Shown here: piece after piece, positions 34,490 through 43,000 of the stretch
How the letters are laid out: every line of letters begins with the position of its first letter
How positions within the stretch are numbered: position 1 is the first letter of the stretch
Source of the DNA: Colletes latitarsis
Taxonomy: Eukaryota; Arthropoda; Insecta; Hymenoptera; Colletidae
DNA length: 64,000 nt
Direction of reading: 5' to 3'
NCBI RefSeq assembly: GCF_051014445.1
Contig: NC_135141.1
Location: forward strand, 12,586,001-12,650,000
Program-made: the position numbers and the translations under genes
Notes under the pieces: model-generated
What the model was told of the DNA's origin: nothing
The model's database searches: none
Seen by the model: only the letters and a program-made list of their open reading frames with translations

Positions 34490-36287
34490 ATGGACACAGA
34501 AAATAAAATGGGGATGGGGCGGGTTTTGTCGGTTGGGGAGGACGGAGATGGGGCTGGGGTTAGGGTGGCGGCGCTCGCGCCCCACTCAGCGCCAGGTCCG
34601 GCTTCGTGGAGGGTGGAGGAGGACGACGAGACGGCGTCGGTCTCGTCCTTCTCCTCCAGCACGAGCCACATAGGCTCTAAGAGGAAGAGGACGGGGCAGG
34701 CCGTCGTCGAGGTGGGCGGGGCGATGAGCCCGTCGGTGAGGCTGAGTTGCCTCAGGGACGAGGTGACCGAGGAGATATCGGAGAGGATCTCCTCGTCCCT
34801 GAGGCGGGTGGAGAAAGTCGCCGCTGCCTGCGCCTTTAAGGGGCAGAAAAGCGGTGGCGCTGAGGCCCTGAAGGCCGCGGCGGAGGAAATGAGGGAGGCG
34901 GCTGTGGAACAGCGCGGCCCTCCCTCCCATCCTCCCTCCTCCTCCACCGCCGCGTCCCTCGGCGGAGGTAAATAAGCGGAGTGCGGCGGCAGTGGTGCGG
35001 GGCACCGCGGGCCCCTCCACCCGCACTCCGCCCGTGAAGAAGTCCCCGTCCTCCTCAGAAGACGATCTTCTGAGGAGGATTGGGGACATGATTGATGGCA
35101 AGCTGGCCGCCTTCCGGGAGGAGCTCCTCGCCGGAAGAGCGGTCAGCAGGAAGGCGGTGCCTCCCCGACCTGTTCCGGTACAGTCGGGCAAGGCAAAGAA
35201 GGGCGGAGTGAAGGCTCCGCCCAGCGTTGCGGCACCAGGGCCCCGGGTCGCGACCCCCAAGGGGGGTGGTGTACCCGTGGTCGCGGTGGTCGCGTCCTCC
35301 ACAGCACCCTCCCAAGGGGGGGTGGCGTGGAGTGAGGTGGTGGGGCGGAAGGCGAAGCGGGCGGCGAGGAAGGCCTCGCAACCGCGGCCTCCGCCTCCGC
35401 CGCCGGCGGCCAAGGTAAAGGCCGCGAAGGTCGGGAAGGCACGACCAGGTCGTCCCCCAAAAACGGCAGCGGTGACGCTGACCGTTGCGCAGGGGGGCGA
35501 CCTGACCCTCGCGGAGGCGATGCGGCTCGCCAGGGAGAATATCTCCCTGGAAGAGCTGGGCATCGCCTCCGTGAGGGCGAAGAGGGCCGTGACCGGGGGT
35601 CTCTTGCTGGAGATCCCCGGTGCAGAAGGTGGCGCGAAGGCGGATCGTCTCGCCCAGAGGCTCCGGGAGCAGCTGGGCGAGCGAGGTGTCCGGGTCGCCC
35701 GGCCCACGAAGCGCACGGAGATGCGCGTTTGTGGGCTGGACGACTCGGTCAGCGCACAGGATGTGTCCCGTGCCCTTGCGAGGGCGGGGGACTGTCCTGT
35801 GGAGGACCTGCGGATCGGAGAGATCCGCAGGTCGCCCTCCGGCCTCGGGTCGGTGTGGGCCCGGTGCCCCCTCTCCGCCGCCCGTAAGGTGGCGGAATCC
35901 GGGAGGGTGTTGGTGGGGTGGGTTTCGGCGCGAGTGGAAATCCTCGCGCCGCGCCCGCTCCAGTGTCACCGCTGCCTCGAATTGGGGCACGTGAGGCAGT
36001 GGTGCACCTCGCCGGTGGACCGCAGCGGTCAGTGTTACCGCTGCGGTGCCAAAGAGCACCGTGCGAGCCAGTGCTCGGCGGCCCCCCACTGCCCGCTGTG
36101 TGCGGACATGGGGAGGCCACCCGATCACAGGGTGGGGAGCAAGAAGTGCTCCCCCCCCTCCCGGAAGGAGAGGAAGAGGCGGGCTGCACCGGCTCCGGTG
36201 CCGAGGGCGGTGGCATCGTCCTCCATGGAGGTGGACGGTGCTACGGGGACGGACGGCCGGGAGGAGGCTGGCGCGGCCATTAATTAA
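34490..36287 (+). pseudogene. R1-clade ORF1 (nucleic-acid-binding protein), one frameshift
   Basis: ORF1 proteins of this clade bind element RNA and direct the particle to its chromosomal target. The first part (34490-34975, 161 codons from an ATG) is acidic, then Ser-rich, with a basic GSKRKR stretch that could be a nuclear signal. The second part is in another frame, open to 36287. Numbered from 34992 it has a Pro/Lys/Ala-rich region (1-160), a possible RRM-like fold (about 160-320, RTEMRVCGLDD near 241) and three knuckles: C325-C328-H333-C338, C348-C351-H356-C361, and the longer C367-C370-H379-C386. The phase change equals one extra base (or two missing) and lies between about 34890 and 34975 in a C/T-rich Ser/Pro stretch. 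It could be a real mutation or a sequencing or assembly error. The stop TAA shares its last A with the ORF2 ATG. Confidence 0.8.
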
Positions 36288-36289
36288 TG
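36285..36289 (+). promoter_or_regulatory. TAATG stop/start overlap between ORF1 and ORF2
   Basis: TAA of ORF1 (36285-36287) and ATG of ORF2 (36287-36289) share one base. In Bombyx SART1, another R1-clade element, the same UAAUG arrangement is reported to couple ORF2 translation to ORF1 termination. That the mechanism applies here is inference. Confidence 0.8.
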
Positions 36290-39200
36290 CCGCCCCGCCT
36301 CCTCCTCCAGGCCAACCTCAACCACAGCCGCGCGGCACAGGACTTGATGTCCCAAGTCCTCGCGGAGTGGGGGGTTGGCCTGGCGGTCGCCGCCGAGCCG
36401 TACCGCGTCCCTGATCACCCTCATTGGGTGGGCGACGCGGACGGCTTGGTGGCGACGGTATGGGGAGGGGGCGACGGGTCCCCACCGTTCTCCTTGTTGG
36501 AGCGCGGTCGGGGATTCGTCGCCGTGGACTGGGGGGGAGTCGCTGTGGTGGGGTGCTACATTTCGCCCCGTAGCGGTCACGCTGCGTTCGAGCTGTACTT
36601 GGCCGAGGTCGCGGCATGCGTGCAGCGCTACGCGGCCCGGCCGGTGCTGGTCCTGGGGGATTTTAATGCCAAGTCGGTGGCTTGGGGATCCCCCAGGACC
36701 TCCGTTCGCGGCGGGATCCTGGGCGATTGGGCGGCGGGGCTCGACCTCCGGGTATTGAACCGGGGGTCGGAGCACACATGCGTGCGGCGATATGGGGGGT
36801 CCATCGTGGATGTTGGATTCGCGACCCCCAACGCCGTGCGCATGGTGTCGGGTTGGCACGTGGTCGCGGGGGCAGAGACACTCTCCGATCACCGGTACAT
36901 CCGGATGGAGGTCTCTGCCGCCGCGAGTGCATCCCGACACGGCCGCCTGCGTGGCACCCCACCACGCCGCTGGGCGCTTCGGCGCCTGGACAAGGACGCC
37001 CTGATGGCAGCTGCCCTCGCTGCAACTTGGCCGCAGGGAGCGGCCGAGTTGCCGAGCATAGAGGAGGAGGTCGCCCGGCTCGGAGCATTGGTCGCGGGTA
37101 TTTGCGACGCGGCGATGCCTCGGGTCGGGCGGGCTTCTCCTCGCCGGGCGGTGTACTGGTGGTCGGACGCGATCGCGGAGTTGCGAGTCGCGACTGTCCG
37201 CGCCCGACGCCAGTACACCCGCGCGCGCCGTCGTCAACGTACAGGCGACGGCGTGGCGCGAGCGAGGGCAGCTGATGACCTGTATGGAGCATACCGCGTG
37301 GCGCGGGTTGCTCTGCAGGTCGCCATCAAACGGGCCAAGACCCAGGCATGGAAGGAGCTCCTCCAGACCCTTGATGACGATCCATGGGGGCGCCCATATA
37401 AGGTGGTGCTGAATAAGCTCCGCCCGTGGGCGCCCCCCGTCACCGAGGGTCTTGACCCCCGGCTGCTGGAGGACGTGGTCAATACACTCTTCCCAATTGG
37501 GGAGAGGGGACCGCGTCCTCCGGCGGCGGCGGCTGTCCCAGTGGAGTGGACGGCCGAGCTGGGGGTCACGCAGGAGGAGCTGGCAGCGGCCATCAGACGG
37601 CTCGGGGTTCGTAACACGGCCCCGGGTCCGGATGGTGTGCCCGGCCGGGTTTGGGTCTTGACCCAGGGCGTCCTTGGGGCCGACCTCAGGCGGTTGTTCG
37701 ACCGCTGCCTGAGGGACGGGCGATTCCCCCCCAGTTGGAAGGTGGCGAGGATGGTCCTCCTCCGGAAGGAGGGTCGGCCCGCGGAGTCTCCCTCCGCATA
37801 CCGGCCCATTTGTCTCCTCGACGAGGTGGGCAAGCTCTTCGAGCGTGTGATTGCTGCCCGCCTCGTCGAGCACCTGTCGCGGGGTGATCCCGGTCTGGCC
37901 GACTGCCAGTTCGGTTTCCGGGGGGGCCGATCGACTATCGACGCGATAGGTCGTGTGAGGGCCCTCTCGGAGGCGGCCGTCTCCCGGGGAGGGGTGGCAT
38001 TGGCAATATCCTTGGATATTGCCAATGCCTTTAACACCCTCCCCTGGGAAGAGATAAGGAGGGGGCTCGAATATCATCGAGTCCCCCCTTGTCTCAGGGC
38101 GATCGTCGGGAATTATCTCCGCGGCAGGTGGATCGAGTATCCGAGCCGGGATGGTGATATGCGGAGGGAGGTGTACTGCGGTGTTCCGCAGGGGTCGGTC
38201 CTCGGGCCACTCCTGTGGAACATCGCGTACGACTCGGTGTTGCGGGCCGGCCTCCCCGACGGCGTCAGCACGGTGTGTTATGCGGATGACACACTGGTGC
38301 TGGCCGTCGGGGCGCACTGGGGGAGGGCCATGCGTCGCGCGGAGCAGGGGTCGCAACGCGTCGTCGACCGGATCAGGGGGATGGGGATGACGGTGGCGGT
38401 CCATAAAACCGAGGTGATTGCGTTTCATTCACCTCGGCAGGATCCGCCGCCCCCTCTGATTCGGGTGGGTGGGGCTGACATCGAGGTGAAGCCCCAGATC
38501 AGGTATCTGGGGCTGATCCTCGATAGCCACTGGCGTTTCGAGAAGCATTTCCGCTGCCTGGACCCCCGGTTGGAAAGGATGGTTGCGGCTCTGGGCCGGA
38601 TCCTGCCCAACCTGGGGGGCCCGGCGGGCCGAGTTCGTCGCCTCTATGTGGCAATGGTCCAGTCGGTGGCCCTATACGGGGCCCCCGTCTGGGCGGACGA
38701 CCTGGCTGCCTCCCGGCGCAGCATGGCTATGCTGCGTCGGGTGCAGAGGCGCATGGCGCTCAGGGTCGTCCGCGGGTATCGGACCATGTCACATGAGGCG
38801 GCGACGGTTCTAGCGGGGATGCCGCCCATGGACCTGCTCGCGCGGTCGCACGCGGTGATGTACCGGCACCGCGTCGACCGTCGCGCGGGGGTGGGGGCGG
38901 TCCCGGGCGGGCAGGAACCTGCTTGGGGCGATTTGAAGCGGCAGGCCCGGCAGTCCGTGTTGCTCGCGTGGCAGGAGCGGCTGGCTCTGCCAACCGCGGG
39001 GCACCGGACTGTCGGGGCTGTTCGGCCACTCCTGAAGGAGTGGCTGGACAGAGGCCATGGCAGCCTCACCTACCGGCTGGCACAGGTATTTTCCGGGCAT
39101 GGCAGCTTCGGAAGATACCTGTGCCGGATAGGGAAGGAGCCGACGGCGCGTTGCTGCCACTGCGACGCTGAGCAGGACACGGCGGATCATACCCTGGAGG

Positions 39201-39469
39201 TATGCCCCGCGTGGGAGGGGGAGCGCCGTGTCCTGGTCGGCGTCGTCGGGCGGGATGTCTCGCTGCCGGGCGTGGTGCGCACCATGCTCGGCAGCGAGGA
39301 GAAGTGGAGGGCCGTGGCCTCCTTCTGCGAGAACGTAATGTTGCAGAAGGAGGCCGCGGGGAGGGAGCGCGAGCTTCAGCGGCGCGCTGAAGCTCGCGCT
39401 CGTGCGGTGGCCCGAGGTCGTCGCCCGGTCGCGAGGCGTCGCGGGCGGCCGCCTCGGCGTGGCGGATGA
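36287..39469 (+). CDS. R1-clade ORF2: endonuclease and reverse transcriptase, 1060 codons
   Basis: Makes target-primed reverse transcription possible: the endonuclease nicks the chromosome and the RT copies element RNA from the nick. Residues 1-210 are an AP-like endonuclease: N10/N12 in LQANLNHSRAA, E37 in AEPYR, LGDFNAKS (D125, N127), D175 in SIVDVGF and SDHRYI (S200-D201-H202). The RT spans about 440-720: TAPGPDGVPG, YRPICLLDEVGK, FGFRGGRST, motif A SLDIANAF (D577), GVPQGSVLGPLLW and the catalytic YADD (665-668). A C-terminal knuckle C956-C959-H968-C973 follows, then a basic Arg/Ala tail. Length and all catalytic residues fit an intact protein; no internal stop occurs. The start is the ATG overlapping the ORF1 stop. 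Product supply may still fail, because ORF1 upstream is frameshifted and translation is probably coupled. Confidence 0.93.
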   Translation: MPPRLLLQANLNHSRAAQDLMSQVLAEWGVGLAVAAEPYRVPDHPHWVGDADGLVATVWGGGDGSPPFSLLERGRGFVAVDWGGVAVVGCYISPRSGHAAFELYLAEVAACVQRYAARPVLVLGDFNAKSVAWGSPRTSVRGGILGDWAAGLDLRVLNRGSEHTCVRRYGGSIVDVGFATPNAVRMVSGWHVVAGAETLSDHRYIRMEVSAAASASRHGRLRGTPPRRWALRRLDKDALMAAALAATWPQGAAELPSIEEEVARLGALVAGICDAAMPRVGRASPRRAVYWWSDAIAELRVATVRARRQYTRARRRQRTGDGVARARAADDLYGAYRVARVALQVAIKRAKTQAWKELLQTLDDDPWGRPYKVVLNKLRPWAPPVTEGLDPRLLEDVVNTLFPIGERGPRPPAAAAVPVEWTAELGVTQEELAAAIRRLGVRNTAPGPDGVPGRVWVLTQGVLGADLRRLFDRCLRDGRFPPSWKVARMVLLRKEGRPAESPSAYRPICLLDEVGKLFERVIAARLVEHLSRGDPGLADCQFGFRGGRSTIDAIGRVRALSEAAVSRGGVALAISLDIANAFNTLPWEEIRRGLEYHRVPPCLRAIVGNYLRGRWIEYPSRDGDMRREVYCGVPQGSVLGPLLWNIAYDSVLRAGLPDGVSTVCYADDTLVLAVGAHWGRAMRRAEQGSQRVVDRIRGMGMTVAVHKTEVIAFHSPRQDPPPPLIRVGGADIEVKPQIRYLGLILDSHWRFEKHFRCLDPRLERMVAALGRILPNLGGPAGRVRRLYVAMVQSVALYGAPVWADDLAASRRSMAMLRRVQRRMALRVVRGYRTMSHEAATVLAGMPPMDLLARSHAVMYRHRVDRRAGVGAVPGGQEPAWGDLKRQARQSVLLAWQERLALPTAGHRTVGAVRPLLKEWLDRGHGSLTYRLAQVFSGHGSFGRYLCRIGKEPTARCCHCDAEQDTADHTLEVCPAWEGERRVLVGVVGRDVSLPGVVRTMLGSEEKWRAVASFCENVMLQKEAAGRERELQRRAEARARAVARGRRPVARRRGRPPRRGG

Positions 39470-39985
39470 CCTAGGCTGGGAGGGGGGTCCTGAGGGGACC
39501 CTCCTCCCGCCAGGCGGCGCCGGGTCGGACCGGTTGGGGGTAGGAGTGCCTCCCCCTACCGGTCCGACGCAAGGGGAGGCACCCTCGGCGGTCTGGTGCG
39601 GCCATGAACGCCCGGCCGCCGAGGGGTGGAAACGGGGTCGCGGGCGGTTGCGAGTTGGGGCTCGCAGCCGCCACTAAACGCGGCCCCGGGACGGATAGCG
39701 GCGGGATGGTGTGGCCCCGTCCCGCCGCTATGAGGCAGTGTGTCTACTGGGGGGACCGATTGTCCCCCCGGGGGATGGGCGCGAAAGCGCGGGCACAGGG
39801 AGGATACCGGAAGAATGCTTCGAGCGATTCCCGGCATCCTCCCAAAGCGTGCCGAAGGGTCACCGTGGGGTTTTTAGTGGGTAGGTCCCGCGCCTGTCGT
39901 TGTACGGGCGCGGGGAATCCCACACACCCCTCCCACCTCTCCCCAAGGAGGTGGGAGGGAGTCTTTCGAAGATTTTCCCCACGAC
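39470..39985 (+). other. 3' UTR of the R1-clade element with serial stem-loops
   Basis: About 515 bp from the ORF2 stop to the A tail. Stem-loops seen: 39478-39490 with 39496-39508 (13 bp, one G-U); 39524-39534 with 39558-39568 (11 bp, with further pairing inside); 39695-39706 with 39720-39731 (12 bp perfect); 39798-39810 with 39831-39843 (interrupted); 39928-39939 with 39948-39959 (12 bp perfect, ending 26 nt before the tail). In R1/R2-type elements the 3' UTR is what the RT recognises, so the last hairpin is a candidate recognition structure. Confidence 0.75.
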
Positions 39986-40010
39986 AAAAAAAAAAAAAAA
40001 AAAAAAAAAA
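39986..40010 (+). other. Poly(A) tail, 25 A
   Basis: An uninterrupted run of 25 A directly followed by the right target duplication. It marks the 3' end of the retrotransposed RNA. An unbroken tail suggests a recent insertion. Confidence 0.95.
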
Positions 40011-40023
40011 GTATGAGCCAGAT
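40011..40023 (+). repeat. Right target-site duplication of the R1-clade element
   Basis: Exact repeat of 34093-34105. From 40024 the monomer continues GAGGGCAAATCCC, as expected for an insertion between GCCAGAT and GAGGGC of the satellite. Confidence 0.93.
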
Positions 40024-43000
40024 GAGGGCAAATCCCAGACATAACCCAGACCTAACCGGTGTTATCCTCTACAATATAGATCTAGACAAGGTTTAATTGA
40101 CTGTTTCAGTGTGGTGCCACATTACAACGTGATCCAAACCAGAAAAAAACCCAGGATCTGGCCAACAAGTATGCGAAAAATGCGAACGTATGAGCCAGAT
40201 GATTGCAAATACCAGACATAACCCAGATCTTACCAGTGTTATCCTCTAAAATATTGATCCAATCCAGGTTTAATTGTCTGCTTCAATGTGGTGCCACATT
40301 ATTACGTCATCCAAACTAGAAAAAGCCCAGGATCTGACCAACAAGTATGCGATAAATGCGAAATTATGAGCCAGATGTGGGCAAATCCCAGACATAACCC
40401 AGACGTAACCGGTGTTATCCTCTAAAATATTGATGCAATCCAGGTATAATTGACTGTTTCTGGGTGGTACCACATTACTACGTGATCCCAACCAGAAAGA
40501 GCACAGGATCTGGGTAACAGGTATGCGAAAGATGCGAAAGTATGAGCCAGATGAGAGCAAATCCCAGACATAACCCAGACCTAACCGGTGTTATCCTCTA
40601 CAATATAGATCTAGACGAGGTTTAATTGACTGTCTCAGTGTGGTACCACATTACTACGTGATCCAAACCAGAAAAAGCCCAGGATTTGGCCAACAGGTAT
40701 GCGGAATATGCGAAAGTATGAGCCAGATGAGGGCTAATCCCAGACCTAAACGAGACCCAACCGGTATTATCCTATAGAATATTGATCGAGGCCAGGTTTA
40801 ATTGACTGTCTCAGTGTGGTACCACGTTACTACGTGACCCAAACTAGAAAAAGCCCGGGATCTGACCAACAAGTATGCGATAAATGCAAAATTATGTGCC
40901 AGATGAGGGCAAATCCCAGAAATAACCAAGACCTAACCGGTGTTATCCTCTAAAATATAGATCGAATCAAGGTTTAGTGGAATGTTTCAGTGTGGTACCA
41001 CGTTTCTACGTGCTCAAAACCAGAAAAAACCCAGGATCTGGCCAACAAGTATGCGATAAATGCGAAAGTATGAGCCAGATGATTGCAAATACCAGACATA
41101 ACCCAGACCTAACCTGTGTTATCCTCTAAAATATTGATCCAATCCAGGAGTAATTGACTGTTTCAGTGTGGTACCACATTACTACGTGATCCAAACCGGT
41201 AAAACCCTATGATCTGGCCAACAAGTATGCGATAAATGCGAAAGTATGAGCCAGATGATTGCAAATGCCAGACATAACCCAGTCCCAACCTGTGTTATCC
41301 TCTAAAATATTGATCCAATCCAGGTTTAATTAACTGTTTCAGTGTGGTACCACATTACTACGTGATCCAAACTAGAAATAGCTCATGATCTGACCAACAA
41401 GTATGCGATAAATGCGAAAGTATGAGCCAGATGATTGCAAATGCCAGACATAACCCAGACCCAACCTGTGTTATCCTCTAAAATATTGATCCAATCCAGG
41501 TTTAATTAACTGTTTCAGTTTGGCACCACATTACCACGTGATCCGAAGCAGAGGGAAACCCAGGATCTGGCAAACAAGTATGCGATACATGAGAAAATAT
41601 GAGCCAGACGATTCGAAATACCAGTCCTAACACAAACCTAATCGGTGTTACCCTCCAAAGTATTGATCGAATGCAGGTGTAATTGACTGCCTCAGTGTGG
41701 TACCACGGTACTACGTGATCAAAACCAGAAAAAACCTAGGATCTGGCTAACAAGTATGCGAAAGGTGCGATAGTATGAGCCTGATGGGGGCAAATCCCAG
41801 ACAAAACCCTGACCTAACCGGTGTTATCCTCTAAAATATACATCGAAACCAGGATTAATTGACTGTTTCAGTGCGGTACGACATTACTACGTGATCCAAA
41901 CTAGAAAAAGCCCAGGATCTGACCAACAAGTATGCCATAAATGCAGAATTATTAGCCAGACGAGAGCAAATCCCAGAAACAACCAAGACCTAACCGGTGT
42001 TATCCTCCAAAGTATTGATCGAATGAAGGTTTAATTGACTGTTACAGTGTGGTACCACGTTACTGCTTTATCCAAACCAGTAGAACACTAGGATCTGGCC
42101 AACAAGTTTGCGATAAATGCGAAAGTAGGAGCCAGATGATTGCAAATACCAGACATAACCCAGATCTGACCTGTGTTATCCTCTAAAATATTGATCCAAT
42201 CCAGGTTTAGTTGACTGTTTTAATGTGGTACCACATTACTACGAGACCCAAACTAGAAAAAGCCCGGGATCTGACAAACAAGTATGCCATAAATGCAGAA
42301 TTATTAGCCAGACGAGAGCAAATCCCAGAAACAACCAAGACCTAACCGGTGTTATCCTCCAAAGTATTGATCGAATGCAGGTTTAATTGACTGTTACAGT
42401 GTGGTACCACGTTACTGCTTTATCCAAACCAGTAGAACACTAGGATCTGGCCAACAAGTTTGCGATAAATGCGAAAGTAGGAGCCAGATGATTGCAAATA
42501 CCAGACATAACCCAGATCTGACCTGTGTTATCCTGTAAAATATTGATCCAATCCAGGTTTAGTTGACTGTTTCAGTGTGGTACCACATTACTACCCGAGC
42601 CAAACCAGAAAAAGCCCAGGATCTGACCAACAAGTATGCGATAAATGCGAAATTATGAGCCAGATGAGGGCAAATCCCAGACATAACCCTGACCAAGCCA
42701 GTGTTATCCTCTAAAATATTGATCCAATCCAAGTTTCATTGACAGTCTCAGTGTGGTACCACATTACTACGTTATCCATACCTGAAGAAACCCACGATCT
42801 GGCCAACAAGTATGCGAAAAATGCGAAAGTATGAGCCAGATGAGTGCAAATCCCAGACTTAAACCAGACGAAACCGGTGTTATTCTCTAAAATATAGATC
42901 GAATTCAGGTTTAGTGGAATGTTTCAGTGTGGTACCACGTTTCTACGTGATCAAAACCAGAAAAAACCCAGGATCTGGCTAACAAGAATGCGAAAGATGC

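Larger units (their letters stand above)
34106..40010 (+). mobile_element. Full-length R1-clade non-LTR retrotransposon, 5905 bp
   Basis: A GC-rich element inserted into a satellite monomer. It has a 5' UTR (34106-34489), ORF1 with three zinc knuckles (34490-36287, one frameshift), ORF2 with AP-type endonuclease, reverse transcriptase and a C-terminal zinc knuckle (36287-39469), a 3' UTR with several strong hairpins, and a 25-A tail (39986-40010). An exact 13-bp target duplication flanks it, as expected from target-primed reverse transcription. Domain order, the endonuclease signature and the ORF1 knuckles place it in the R1 clade (R1, TRAS, SART, Waldo and relatives). The poly(A) tail and TAATG overlap favour the SART/TRAS side over 28S-specific R1. 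Its composition differs sharply from the satellite around it. Confidence 0.92.

Noticed and set aside
36284..38428. 714-codon minus-strand ORF opposite ORF2, and 357-376-codon minus-strand ORFs opposite ORF1
   Set aside because: Shadows of GC-rich coding sequence with rare stops. The plus strand carries the recognised endonuclease, RT and zinc-knuckle motifs.
34106..40010. 28S-rDNA-specific R1 element
   Set aside because: The flanks are satellite, not 28S rDNA, and a 25-A tail is present. Only clade membership is supported.
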